A stretch of DNA of 64,000 nucleotides from Paraburkholderia adhaesiva. Its GTDB lineage: Bacteria; Pseudomonadota; Gammaproteobacteria; Burkholderiales; Burkholderiaceae. The DNA lies in contig NZ_JAJEJQ010000005.1 in the NCBI RefSeq assembly GCF_021390575.1, positions 220,265 through 284,264 of the forward strand, read 5' to 3'. A program made the translations under genes and the position numbers. Position 1 is the stretch's first letter; each line of letters starts with the position of its first letter. Positions 41,702 to 50,787 of the stretch are shown one piece after another. The notes beneath the pieces are model-generated. The model saw only the letters and a list, made by a program, of their open reading frames with translations, was not told the DNA's origin and searched no databases.

Positions 41702-43378
41702 ATGTGCCGTAACGCGCGAGGGAGACAGAAAATCGACCCCGAAATTGAAAGACTGATCGACGCGCATACGCCGCGTCTGAATCCGGTGATTGCTAACGGA
41801 ATCGCAGTCGAGCACATGAAACAGGTGCACGTAATCAATTACATTGATTCGGTTATGCGTGCAGCGGCGAAAGGCTTTCCGGAGTGGCTAACCTACGAAG
41901 GGTGTCGTGTGTGCGCTCCGCCCGAAGAATATTTCGAGGCATCCCGGAAACAGGGAAATAGCAGAAGGACGATTGATATCGCTCGATCGGATCTTTACCT
42001 GGTGAAATTTCATTTCAGATTCCGGGGCGAGGACATCGAGCGCAACATGTATCTGCCATTCGTTGGTGATGCGGGATGCATCATGCTCAGGGGCAAGCGC
42101 TTCTTTATTTCTCCCGTGCTGTCTGACCCGATCATCAGCGTGGGTGCAGAAAGCGTATTCGTGCGATTGCAGCGCGACCTGCTGACGTTCAGACGCGTGA
42201 CGCACTATTTCGTGGCCAATGGGCGTGTCGATCAGGCAAGCGTCGCATGGTCGCTGGTGTATCACAACACGCAAAAGAAGATGCGCAATGTCCAGCCGAC
42301 GGTGAAGATGCATTCGACCATGGCGCACTATCTCTTCTGCAAGCACGGGCTGGTGAGGACGTTCGAACTATTTGCAAGTTGCACACCAGTGATCGGCGGA
42401 AGCGAGATAACAGCGGAACAATATCCGCCTGATTCGTGGGTGATCTGCAGTAGCCGGCAATTCAGGCCGAAGGGATTTCTGAAATCGGTCTATGAGCCAT
42501 CACGGCTGCGCATCGCGGTGAGGCGCGAGGATTACGCGCGAATCATGGTACGCAATCTCATCGGCGGTCTCTTCTATGTTGTCGATCATTTCCCGTCCCG
42601 GGTTCAGCCCGAGTACGTTAATAACTCAGCACCAGCGTGGACGGACAACACGCGCACGTGGATCCTGCTGATGGGTCATGTGCTGTTTTCCGGCGACATG
42701 CCGGAGGGCGTGCTCGCCGACGAAATAAACAAACATCTGAAATCGCTTGATGAGTATGTCGACAGCGTGGTGCTGAAGAAATTCAGTGCAATCGGCAGGC
42801 GGGAGACCAATCTCTATCAGTTCTTTGCTGTTGTGGTTGAGAAAATCAGCGAATGGATTTTCGACGGTGCTGGACATATCAACAGCATGTACGACAAGGA
42901 GCTTTCAGTTTTGTATTTTGTGTTACAGGACATCACAAGAGCCATTATGGGACTCTATTATAAAGTCACGTCCGTCGAAAAGAAGGATCTCACACGCAAG
43001 GACATCGAGGACCGGATGCGAAATACCATCATGACCGGTCTGATCTACCGCATTACGAAGCAACACCCGGAGGTCACGCCGCAATCGAGTTCCGGGGACA
43101 ACAAGGCGCTCAAGATTACGGGGGTGCTGGTGCCCCAATCGGACAGCTCCAGACAGGGTGGGCGGAAGAAGCGGGCGACGCTGGACGATCCCACGAAGTT
43201 TCTGCATGTCTCCATGGCGGAGGTCGGCGGCTACAGCAATCTTCCGAAGTCCGGGCCTACTGGCGATCGCCGGCTGAGTCCGTGGCTGCGCATCGACCCG
43301 TCAGGACGCGTGCTGCGCAATCCAAAGTTTATTGCAATGCTTGAGCGTATCCAGAGCGAGATTACGCGCTCCAGATAA
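41702..43378 (+). CDS. RNA polymerase beta-subunit-like protein (N-terminal part), 558 aa
   Basis: The order of blocks follows the N-terminal half of bacterial RpoB: an early helix with a L-T-Y-E-type segment (FPEWLTYEGCRVCAPPEEYF, about 59-78), a strand pair DIARSDLYLVKFHFRFRG, the protrusion-type segment NMYLPFVGDAGCIMLRGKRF (about 115-134) with FISPVLSDPIIS (compare RpoB PLMT-GTFIINGTERVIVSQL), and further lobe-like helices. phiKZ-type phages encode split beta/beta-prime subunits for virion and non-virion polymerases. No beta-prime partner (metal motif NADFDGD) is in the window. Could alternatively be an unrelated virion protein. Confidence 0.45.
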   Translation: MCRNARGRQKIDPEIERLIDAHTPRLNPVIANGIAVEHMKQVHVINYIDSVMRAAAKGFPEWLTYEGCRVCAPPEEYFEASRKQGNSRRTIDIARSDLYLVKFHFRFRGEDIERNMYLPFVGDAGCIMLRGKRFFISPVLSDPIISVGAESVFVRLQRDLLTFRRVTHYFVANGRVDQASVAWSLVYHNTQKKMRNVQPTVKMHSTMAHYLFCKHGLVRTFELFASCTPVIGGSEITAEQYPPDSWVICSSRQFRPKGFLKSVYEPSRLRIAVRREDYARIMVRNLIGGLFYVVDHFPSRVQPEYVNNSAPAWTDNTRTWILLMGHVLFSGDMPEGVLADEINKHLKSLDEYVDSVVLKKFSAIGRRETNLYQFFAVVVEKISEWIFDGAGHINSMYDKELSVLYFVLQDITRAIMGLYYKVTSVEKKDLTRKDIEDRMRNTIMTGLIYRITKQHPEVTPQSSSGDNKALKITGVLVPQSDSSRQGGRKKRATLDDPTKFLHVSMAEVGGYSNLPKSGPTGDRRLSPWLRIDPSGRVLRNPKFIAMLERIQSEITRSR

Positions 43379-43447
43379 ATACCGACTGCTTTCCGTATCA
43401 ATCGTCTCCTTTTGTCGAGAAACAGCTTTTTCAAGGAAATCTTTTTT

Positions 43448-45430
43448 ATGTATCCCACGCTTTCTCCAACCGCACCTCATCCATTGCCAGTGCGACCGGA
43501 CGCCCTGGAACAGAATTTTCTGCGGTTCTCGATACAGGATCCGCCATACGTTCCCAAGGTCGAAATCGAATCGTGGATGTACAGCTACGTGCCGATCGTC
43601 GCTGGCATGACCGCGAACGTTATCCAGGAGCAGTCCCGCAAGAATCCGTTGCGTGTCTTCTTCTTCAATCTCTTCGCGCGAAACCGGTTCGTCAATGCAG
43701 AATTTACCGCACTCGTCCAAGGTATTCTGGATTTCATTGTATTCAAGGTTGCAGGGGACCCGCGCCTGAACGTTGAGGCGATCATCGACGAAGCTGTCGA
43801 GTATATGGTTTCGCTGGTGACGGGTTCGATGATCAATGTGTATCCGCAGTTGCGGAACACCGTCGACGCGCAGACCGCACAGGCTGCCGATGAGCATGTT
43901 CGTGATTTCGGGCAGATCACGCAGGCAATCGATGAGTTTCGCCGACGGTTCGGCTATCAGCATCCTTTGCCTGGTCAATCCGGAATTCGGGCACCCGGAT
44001 ACCCGGGGATGATGGGAATGCATTCGCGTATGGACGGTGCCGGGTATCCGGATATCTATCCAGCGATGGATCATCAGCGAATCGCACCTGGATTTGCGGG
44101 GCGTTACGACGGAGTGCATGAAGCATCGGCACAACTCTTTGGGGGCACGCAGGCATCGCAACCCATTGTTCCCAGGTCCGGCGAGATTTTCAGTGGCCGG
44201 TTTGCCAACCTCCCAGACACGTCGGTGCCGCGATATGCACGCGTGAATGGGGCAACGTCGCAGGGAAACAGCACAATGAATGCCGTAATTGAGGAAAAGC
44301 CAGCGCAGAAGGATGGCCTGCTCGAAGACATTGACGAAACCGCGCTCAAGTGGTTGTCATTCAGGGATCAACCGTATCACCCTATTTTCAACCCGGATAC
44401 CAGTCAGCTCTTCTATCAGGAGTTGGCCAGCGGCGATGTGCTTGCGGTTGTCAAGGCCCGCGGGGATGACATGGACTACGACCGTCACAGGACGAAAAGT
44501 GTTTTTGGTCCGGTTCCTGCAGGCCTCGATCTCGATGACGGCGAGCGGGTCACACATGGCCTGCAGCAGGGGCTGAAGGAAATCAGGGAGGAGAGACAGG
44601 CGCGTGAAGAGAACGAAACGCCAGAGGTCTGCACGCGGGTAAAGGAGGCGGCCATCGAGGAATCCTCGCTCGAGGCAGTCTGGCAGCAGGCCGCTGTGGA
44701 GTGGCAGGCCTCAGCAGAGGCGGGACGGCTGCCCGGCATTTACCGGGTCTATGGAGACGTGTATGACACGGTAGTGGGCGACGAAGATGAAAGTGACTTC
44801 GTCGAGGAGCTCAGGAATGCGGGTACGTTCAAGAACCTGCGGAGCATTCTGGACGACCAGTACGGCGTGGCGTCGGACAGGCTCTGGTACAAGGCCAACA
44901 ATCGAGCGACCCGGCTCGTCAACCGGATTCTTGGGTTGAATCTGGGCTTGCCAACCACGATTGACTCGTTCACGGAGGATTTCGAGCCGCTACTGCAGAT
45001 GTTGCGCCGGGAATATGGCGAAGCGATGGTGGAAGCATTCCTGCGCCACCAGCGCACCTTGATCGCTGCAATCTATCGTGAAACGCCCGAGGACAACCGG
45101 GTATATGTGGCGGACAGCATGTGCGACACGTGGCCCGAGGGATGGGATCGGCCGAAGCTGACCTTCATGTCATCCTGGTCGAGCCTGACGTTCGTGAACT
45201 GTACCGCTCATGAGCTGGCTGTCGAATGGGGCAAGGACACGACCGCCCTCGTCACGAGACGTGCTGTCCCTGTCTTTTACCAGATCGTGCGGGATATTGT
45301 TGAAGAGGCAAAGGATTTGGGCCACAACCTCGAACAATATCTGCTGCAAACGCTGGATGGCAAGATCATCGAAATTGGCACGGCATTCCTTGCCGACGAC
45401 GAAGGCTATGTTGTTCGCCTTATAAAGTAA
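43448..45430 (+). CDS. Large uncharacterised phage protein, 660 aa
   Basis: ATG 43448 behind CAAGGAAAT. Three parts: a helical N-terminal domain (about 1-170; PLRVFFFNLFARNRFVNAEF), a Gly/Pro/Met-rich linker (about 180-290; GYPGMMGMHSRMDGAGYPDI) and a helical, acidic C-terminal domain (about 300-660; LLQMLRREYGEAMVEAFLRH). No membrane segment, no catalytic motif. The linker suggests two bodies joined flexibly. Immediately downstream of the polymerase-like gene, so possibly a polymerase partner or virion protein. Confidence 0.5.
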   Translation: MYPTLSPTAPHPLPVRPDALEQNFLRFSIQDPPYVPKVEIESWMYSYVPIVAGMTANVIQEQSRKNPLRVFFFNLFARNRFVNAEFTALVQGILDFIVFKVAGDPRLNVEAIIDEAVEYMVSLVTGSMINVYPQLRNTVDAQTAQAADEHVRDFGQITQAIDEFRRRFGYQHPLPGQSGIRAPGYPGMMGMHSRMDGAGYPDIYPAMDHQRIAPGFAGRYDGVHEASAQLFGGTQASQPIVPRSGEIFSGRFANLPDTSVPRYARVNGATSQGNSTMNAVIEEKPAQKDGLLEDIDETALKWLSFRDQPYHPIFNPDTSQLFYQELASGDVLAVVKARGDDMDYDRHRTKSVFGPVPAGLDLDDGERVTHGLQQGLKEIREERQAREENETPEVCTRVKEAAIEESSLEAVWQQAAVEWQASAEAGRLPGIYRVYGDVYDTVVGDEDESDFVEELRNAGTFKNLRSILDDQYGVASDRLWYKANNRATRLVNRILGLNLGLPTTIDSFTEDFEPLLQMLRREYGEAMVEAFLRHQRTLIAAIYRETPEDNRVYVADSMCDTWPEGWDRPKLTFMSSWSSLTFVNCTAHELAVEWGKDTTALVTRRAVPVFYQIVRDIVEEAKDLGHNLEQYLLQTLDGKIIEIGTAFLADDEGYVVRLIK

Positions 45431-45567
45431 GTAGTACAAAACAGTATCGTAAATTTACTCCCCGCAATATGACAGGAGGTGATAACGAAGGTTGAGAAAG
45501 TGAATGATGATTCGTGTTCTTTTTATCGAACCGAAGTCCCGGGACTCTCAATTTTATCAGGAGTGAA

Positions 45568-45972
45568 ATGATGGACGAGAAGGATGATCCACTGGAGGTA
45601 GTCGTTCAGGGTGGATCGATTGAAGCCAATACCGTGGTTTACGGCGTAGTGCAGAGTGCGCTGTCTGATGCGGGTTTTACTGAAGTGGCGGTTTCTTCGC
45701 CGCAAGGGGTAAAAGCCGCGCATGTCGGCAAGGTCCCGACGATGCTCGATGTTGTACGGGCATCGCGGCCGGAGCTCTTCGCGACACCGATTAGCGTGAG
45801 GCAGAACGCTCCTCTCGAGGAGGTCGGATCGCTCATTGCGGACAACCCCGACCAGCTGGACCTAGGTCATGTCGTCTATGGCATCGGAGATGCAGTCGAC
45901 GATGAGCCGGGTCCCGCTCCGGAAGAATCCGCCGGCGAGGCCGGGAAGCCGATGGAATCCGAAGCGGTTTGA
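45568..45972 (+). CDS. Acidic uncharacterised protein, 134 aa
   Basis: ATG 45568 (or 45571) behind CAGGAGTGAA. Acidic (pI clearly low), beta-rich core (PLEVVVQGGSIEANTVVYGV) with a disordered Glu/Pro tail (DEPGPAPEESAGEAGKPMES). Followed by a strong terminator. Not recognised. Confidence 0.5.
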   Translation: MMDEKDDPLEVVVQGGSIEANTVVYGVVQSALSDAGFTEVAVSSPQGVKAAHVGKVPTMLDVVRASRPELFATPISVRQNAPLEEVGSLIADNPDQLDLGHVVYGIGDAVDDEPGPAPEESAGEAGKPMESEAV

Positions 45973-46020
45973 CAGGAGAACTGGTCCGCGACGGAATCGT
46001 TAGTGGCTGAAACGCTGGAC

Positions 46021-46072
46021 ACCCCCCTCCATTTTCGGATGGAGGGGGTGAGCAGAGCTTTGCTGTTTTTTT
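46021..46072 (+). terminator. Double-hairpin intrinsic terminator
   Basis: ACCCCCCTCCAT pairs with ATGGAGGGGGT (one bulge); a second short hairpin AGCA-GAGCTT-TGCT follows, then seven T. Confidence 0.85.
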
Positions 46073-46120
46073 GGAAGTTGTGACCGTAATTCGGTAACTG
46101 GATTCTGGAGGAGAATCACC

Positions 46121-46447
46121 GTGAACAGTAACGGACATGGGCCGAAACGTGATGAGGTCGCTGCATTGCTCGCAGTGATGGTGCCAGGCGAGGATTACAC
46201 GACGGACGCTCTGGCCACGAAGCTTGGCTGGTCGACCTCGACCACGCGCACGATTATCCATGCTGCGGAGGACACCGGCATTGTCTGGAAGCACCGTTCC
46301 GCATGCAAGGGGCCACTGGTGTGGGTGCGTCACGATCGCATACGTGGCCCATCCCGATCGCTTTCCATACCGGCTGGAGAACTGCAGGGGTACGAACACG
46401 CGTGGCGGAGCTTCCGCGAGGTTTGCATGCTGGCGCATCCGTCGTAG
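46121..46447 (+). CDS. Winged-helix DNA-binding protein, 108 aa
   Basis: GTG 46121 behind GGAGGAGAATCACC. Residues about 10-75 are a single winged helix: RDEVAALLAVMVPGEDYTTD, then LATKLGWSTSTTRTIIHAAE, then wing GIVWKHRSACKGPLVWVR. Relatives in plan: 11820 and 22537. Probably a regulator near the end of the phage section. Confidence 0.55.
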   Translation: MNSNGHGPKRDEVAALLAVMVPGEDYTTDALATKLGWSTSTTRTIIHAAEDTGIVWKHRSACKGPLVWVRHDRIRGPSRSLSIPAGELQGYEHAWRSFREVCMLAHPS

Positions 46448-46600
46448 GGACATATGCTTCGACGTGGTTCGGCCCAACCTTGACCTTTCCTGAAAAATAT
46501 TCGGCGCTGCCTGGTGCATACTTGCCAGGCTGATCGCCGCGCGATTCAATGTGGCACGCGCTTTGCCAATCGGCCAATTTCAGAGAGAAAGGAAAGAGAG

Positions 46601-47002
46601 ATGAGCATCTTTGGTGACATCGTGAACAAACTGTTCCACAAGGCCAAACCCGACGCGGCGCCGCCCGCGGCCGAACCGACCCCGGATCCGGCGGCAGCTC
46701 AGGCAGCCGCACCCGACGCAGTACCGGCACCCGCGCCGCTGGCTGATGTCGATGTGGCTTCGGTGATGGACCAGCTCGTTGCGGAAAGTGGTCAGACGTT
46801 GAACTGGCGCACGTCGATCGTGGACACAATGAAGGCACTCGGAGTCGACAGTAGCCTCGAGCATCGCAAGCAGCTGGCGCAGGAACTCAAGTACACCGGC
46901 GACATGAACGACTCGGCCAGCATGAACGTGTGGTTGCACGGCCAGGTGATGGCGGCGCTCGCCGCAAATGGTGGCAAGCTGCCGGCAGACCTCGCAGGCT
47001 AA
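46601..47002 (+). CDS. DUF3597 family protein, 133 aa
   Basis: ATG 46601 behind AGAGAAAGGAAAGAGAG. It has the full family pattern: MSIFGDIVNKLFHKAKPDAA, an Ala/Pro linker (about 20-55), VASVMDQLVAES, TLNWRTSIVDTMKALGVDSS (about 67-86) and ELKYTGDMNDSASMNVWLHG (about 97-116). The structure of a member is helical; function unknown. These are common chromosomal genes in Burkholderiales, so this may be the first host gene, or a cargo gene of the element. Confidence 0.85.
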   Translation: MSIFGDIVNKLFHKAKPDAAPPAAEPTPDPAAAQAAAPDAVPAPAPLADVDVASVMDQLVAESGQTLNWRTSIVDTMKALGVDSSLEHRKQLAQELKYTGDMNDSASMNVWLHGQVMAALAANGGKLPADLAG

Positions 47003-47205
47003 CGTTTGAGCTATTGGGTCCGGGCGTCGCACGCCCGACCTGCCATCTTGAAGTGGCGTACCGACACGCAGGTACCCGGGGCGCCTCAGGACATGGGCTC
47101 GAACAGCAGCGCGTCAAGCGCGGTGGGGTTCGATCATTTCACAGCGCGGCGAAAGCGCCGCCCTTCTTCGTTGCGCGATGCGAGCCCAAAGTCTGTTCCT
47201 CCTGC

Positions 47206-48048
47206 TCAAGGCAGCAGCTCTCCAGGTCTGAGTGCAATTCCTACATATTCGGAGCGGAAATCTACGCCAAAGCGGAAGGCTTTCCTCTCGCCCGAGAATG
47301 TCGGCGTCACACCGTGCCAGAACAGCGTTGCATCCTGGTTTGCCAATGTGGCGAAATATTCAGGAATCCTGTCAGTTTTTCCGGGCGTCAAGCACAGCTG
47401 TTGGTTGCCCGCTTCATGGACGAATTTTCTTCTCGATTTTATGACGTAGTAGTGCTCTTTCTGCTCGACGGTAGCTGCACCGAAAATAATCCGGTCGAGA
47501 GAGTTCAGCGTGTGAATGTCATTGGAGACACGGCCCAGAAATATAAAAGCCGTCTCGTATGTCAACGTCTCGTTTCCGATTGTCAAAGGTCGTAGCACCC
47601 GTTCATCGCGCGTCATCAGTGTCCACGCGTCAATCACCTCTTCCAGTGTTCCCGAACGTTGTGCCGGGACTACCCGGAACGTCGCAGCCAGTTTCAGTAG
47701 ATCTTCTCTTGTCGGCTTCCCTGACTTTGGCTCTATCGGCGGCGTTGGGCCGAGAAGCGTCGGGATGGGTGCGGGAGGCTCGGGCGTGTCACGTGGCTTC
47801 GGCTCTCCAGGATAAGACGACGATTCGCTCGAACGCGCCTCGTTGGGGCAGCCGGGGGCATGTTTCGCGCGAGCGACGAAATAGGTGTGTTTCTTCCTCG
47901 CGGGATGCACTTCCGCGAAGCAGTTGTCGTGCGGACAATAACAGTCGAGGTGGATCGAGTCATTCTGCTTGTACTCGTACGCATCGTCCGCACTGATACC
48001 TGCACCGGTTTGCCAGCATAAAGCTTCCGTCATTAATTCATCGCGCAT
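47206..48048 (-). CDS. Protein with N-terminal zinc-binding motif, 280 aa
   Basis: ATG 48048 behind GGAGAGAAGTCGC. Cysteine/histidine pattern DCYCPHDNCFAEVHPARKKH and then HAPGCPNE (about residues 35-71) resembles the zinc finger heading CoiA-like and some phage nuclease-associated proteins. A Pro-rich linker (about 75-110) leads to a roughly 170-residue beta-rich domain (TYETAFIFLGRVSNDIHTLN). Function unknown; gene neighbours are equally unrecognised. The gap 47003-47205 has no gene. Confidence 0.5.
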   Translation of the reverse strand: MRDELMTEALCWQTGAGISADDAYEYKQNDSIHLDCYCPHDNCFAEVHPARKKHTYFVARAKHAPGCPNEARSSESSSYPGEPKPRDTPEPPAPIPTLLGPTPPIEPKSGKPTREDLLKLAATFRVVPAQRSGTLEEVIDAWTLMTRDERVLRPLTIGNETLTYETAFIFLGRVSNDIHTLNSLDRIIFGAATVEQKEHYYVIKSRRKFVHEAGNQQLCLTPGKTDRIPEYFATLANQDATLFWHGVTPTFSGERKAFRFGVDFRSEYVGIALRPGELLP

Positions 48049-48413
48049 GCGACTTCTCTCCAGGAGTCCCAGTTTTCAATTTACCAGTTGTGGGTACACG
48101 CCCTTCAGTCGATCCGACCGGGATCATTGGCTGCAGGTATGAACGAGATTACGCGAGATGCGTAGTGTGAGACCCAATCACTAACGCAATACGACATGGG
48201 CGGTGGGCGTATGGTTCCTCTGCCTTGCGCATGGAACCTGCAGAGATGGGGACGCGTTTTCCAGTGATGAAGTTTGACCAGTAAATCAGAGCATTAAGAT
48301 AAGAAGGGTTATCACAATAGCGATGTTTGACGACACGTTTTCGCGACAAACTGGGGCACGCTCGATGCCCTGTCGGCCGTCCATGACCGTTTGAGGCGTC
48401 TCTTCTTTAGGCT
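48049..48413. other. Gene-free stretch
   Basis: No supported gene, RNA or repeat seen in these 365 bases. AT-rich patches (48240-48330) may hold promoters for the flanking divergent genes. Confidence 0.3.
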
Positions 48414-48872
48414 TTGCGGGCGGCCACGATCGGTGATACGCCCATGTTTGCGGCGCGCCGCGTTTTACGGCAGGATAAAGGTGTCGCCGGGCCCCGGAGT
48501 CTGGCTTCACCTGCAATCCTCCATCACATGGCTGACCGTTTCGAACTCCTTGCGCTTGCGCTGCCCGCCGGCTGCGCTCCGGAATCGCTGGCTCCTGAAG
48601 TCGCGGCGTTGATGGCCGCCTGCTGGCCAGGTATGAGTCGCGCCCAGTTGCTCGAGCGCGCCCGCCGTCTGGCCCTACGGGCTTCGTTACGTGCGCGGCC
48701 GGAAGCGGGCCCGGACGGTGTGCGACTCTATTCGCTGGTACTGGTGACTGGTGAGGTACGGACCGAACTCGTCGCCCACGTGCGACGCCTCGTGCGTCGG
48801 CGCTCCGTGCGTCGCGCAAAGGCTTCGCTGCCGCCGCCGAAAGACGTGCGGCAGCAGGGGCTGTTTTCGTGA
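48414..48872 (+). CDS. Basic uncharacterised protein, about 115-152 aa
   Basis: The start is uncertain: ATG 48528 (MADRFELLALALPAGCAPES) is the first with protein-like sequence after it; 48414 and 48444 are upstream options. Arg/Ala-rich helices (LLERARRLALRASLRAR; RRLVRRRSVRRAKASL) suggest nucleic-acid binding. No recognised domain. Moderately likely to be real. Confidence 0.4.
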   Translation: MRAATIGDTPMFAARRVLRQDKGVAGPRSLASPAILHHMADRFELLALALPAGCAPESLAPEVAALMAACWPGMSRAQLLERARRLALRASLRARPEAGPDGVRLYSLVLVTGEVRTELVAHVRRLVRRRSVRRAKASLPPPKDVRQQGLFS

Positions 48873-48909
48873 GGGATGGGGGACCGTGAAGTCGCGTCTG
48901 TGGAGGCGC

Positions 48910-48938
48910 AAAAAAAACCGGGGGGCCGCAGCCCCCCG
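48910..48938 (-). terminator. Intrinsic terminator of the minus-strand pair
   Basis: On the minus strand CGGGGGGC-TGCG-GCCCCCCG is followed by an eight-T tract. It directly follows the stop at 48944. Confidence 0.8.
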
Positions 48939-48943
48939 TTTGA

Positions 48944-49510
48944 TCACTCTTCTTCCGTATCAGGATCGAGCCCGAAACGGGTCATTATCGTCCGTCCACG
49001 TTCCTTGCTGAGCGTCGCCGGATCGGTGGCCTTGACGGTCATCCGGCTGCGATCGAGTGGCCCGTCGAGCCTGTACGGTGTTGGCTGTCGGGGTGCCTGA
49101 TTCTTCTGGACAGTCGTTCCCCCAAAGGATCCGGGCCAGACAGGGTCGCCAATGTGGCCGCCATGCTCAACCAATGTGGACACCTCCAAGAATTGAGGGG
49201 CTCCGGTTCGCATCAGCTCAACCTTGCGTTCGAGTTCCATCACCCGCTCGTCCAGTGCCTTCGGGGACTTGAAGCCGAAACTCTTGAAATCGCGTCTGGC
49301 GACTTTCCTCGGTGGACCGGCGGGACTGATTACCTTGACGATGAAATCGCCCCTTCCTGTTCTCTCGACCGGATGCGGTTCTGGTGCGCTACCCGCCAGA
49401 TTCTGGGCAGGAGTGTCCGACCTCGCCGAGCCGAGGCGACCGGACGCAGCACGCATGCGCTTCCTGGCGCCACGAAGTGCGCCTGTCTGGTCCCGACGGA
49501 GGGATGTCAT
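48944..49510 (-). CDS. Uncharacterised protein, 188 aa
   Basis: Its start overlaps the stop of the gene at 49510-50223 (TAATG), so the two are coupled. Basic first 60 residues, then RRDFKSFGFKSPKALDERVM and a helix (ELERKVELMRTG), and a Pro/Thr tail with acidic end. Not recognised. Confidence 0.45.
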   Translation of the reverse strand: MTSLRRDQTGALRGARKRMRAASGRLGSARSDTPAQNLAGSAPEPHPVERTGRGDFIVKVISPAGPPRKVARRDFKSFGFKSPKALDERVMELERKVELMRTGAPQFLEVSTLVEHGGHIGDPVWPGSFGGTTVQKNQAPRQPTPYRLDGPLDRSRMTVKATDPATLSKERGRTIMTRFGLDPDTEEE

Positions 49511-50223
49511 TAGAAAAACTCCTTTTCACGCAGATAGCTATGCAAAGTTTGCACTGACCGGCTTGTCGGCGCAACCTCAAATACCAGGTCGCGTTGCTTG
49601 CCGCCGACGAGCCAGAACTGTCTCCCGCCCGGCTGGGCAAAGAGATCCAGCAGCGATTTCAGCGATCCATCGGCCAGGCCGGCCGGAAAATGCGGGAAAT
49701 ACTGAAAAAGGGCCGTATCAGATTCCGATTGCACAGGGCCGTCAAATCCATAGCGCGGCCAGGCGTAGTAACCCAGTAGCCGGCTGCCATCAGGGAACGA
49801 TGGGCGGTTCCTGCCGCCGACCGCCTGGAGCCGGATGTGGGGTATTTTAAGGGTGGCACACGCGCGCACCATGCGCCAGAGCATCACGGCGGCCAGTCCG
49901 GGCGGCGCATCTTCGCGCAGATGCACGAAATCGACGTAGAGGTAAGGCTCGCCGTTCTGGTCGGCGTGAAAACTGACCGTATTGGTCGACACGAGATAGC
50001 TGGAGCCGATGACCTCGAAAATCAAGGTCTGTCCATCGAACCCAAGCTCAATGTTCGCGTCAGCGGGTGCGCCACACAACTGCGTGATGGTCTCGTCGCC
50101 AATCGCCTCGAACCCCTGCAGGTCATCGGGATCAACATTGTCACGATCGACAGGGACGGCATCCTGAAACCAGGACGACTCGATGGCGAGGGGCGTGTTC
50201 AGATCAACGGCCGCGGGCATCAT
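49510..50223 (-). CDS. Uncharacterised protein, possibly GNAT-like, 237 aa
   Basis: YLYVDFVHLREDAPPGLAAV followed by MLWRMVRACATLKIPHIRLQ (about residues 96-137) has the strand-loop-helix plan of the acetyl-CoA binding part of GNAT acetyltransferases, and RLLGYYAWPRYGFDGP resembles the Y/F-rich end of that fold. The R/Q-x-x-G-x-G/A loop is not canonical. Paired with the next gene. Could equally be a toxin-like protein with a GNAT fold. Confidence 0.4.
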   Translation of the reverse strand: MMPAAVDLNTPLAIESSWFQDAVPVDRDNVDPDDLQGFEAIGDETITQLCGAPADANIELGFDGQTLIFEVIGSSYLVSTNTVSFHADQNGEPYLYVDFVHLREDAPPGLAAVMLWRMVRACATLKIPHIRLQAVGGRNRPSFPDGSRLLGYYAWPRYGFDGPVQSESDTALFQYFPHFPAGLADGSLKSLLDLFAQPGGRQFWLVGGKQRDLVFEVAPTSRSVQTLHSYLREKEFF

Positions 50224-50346
50224 GGATTATTGTTCAGGCGGACGGGCAGAAACCCCAAGTGTAACAGTGCATTCAGCAGCACCGCTGGCCCAGCATGATG
50301 TCCGTGGCAAGTAGCAGCTCGAGACTGACCGATGGCCGGATCGAGC

Positions 50347-50673
50347 TTACCGGATGAGCAACTCGTCGCGATCCTGCTCAAGGATCCAGCTGGGTGGCCT
50401 GCCACGCCCGGACCAGGTTTCACCCGTTGCGGGATCACGATATTTCGGCAGGGCCGGGTCGCGCACGCGTGCCGGCCCAAATGTGCGGGTGATGTGCCTT
50501 GGCATTGGAATCACCTGGGTCGGTACCAGTCCGACGTCGTACGCACTCAGCTCAAACGTCTCGATCAGTTCGCGGCATGTCGCGATGGCGGCATCGACCT
50601 CTTTCCTGCGTGCGTCTTCAATGCGCACATTCAGATCCGCTAGCTGGGCAAGGAGAGCGGGAACTTCTCTCAT
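50347..50673 (-). CDS. H-NS family nucleoid protein, 108 aa
   Basis: ATG 50673 behind AGAGGAGGATTTGCCGC. N-terminal coiled-coil oligomerisation segment (LLAQLADLNVRIEDARRKEV) and the H-NS DNA-binding motif YRDPATGETWSGRGRPPSW near the C-terminus (about 83-101), in the form typical of Burkholderiales. Probably silences AT-rich or horizontally acquired DNA; here it stands at the edge between the phage-like section and host operons. Confidence 0.8.
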   Translation of the reverse strand: MREVPALLAQLADLNVRIEDARRKEVDAAIATCRELIETFELSAYDVGLVPTQVIPMPRHITRTFGPARVRDPALPKYRDPATGETWSGRGRPPSWILEQDRDELLIR

Positions 50674-50787
50674 GCGGCAAATCCTCCTCTTTGTGCCGGC
50701 TTCCGGAAAGCAAAAGCCGTATCGCACAAGATCACCTGTTTGCCGTAATTATTCCACGTGCCCTACCGGTTCGGTTCCGGTGCGTTT

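Noticed and set aside
43448..45430. Considered as a chimallin (phage nucleus shell) candidate because of size
   Set aside because: It has a long Gly/Pro/Met linker and two helical halves, unlike a compact shell protein; no shared motif could be named.
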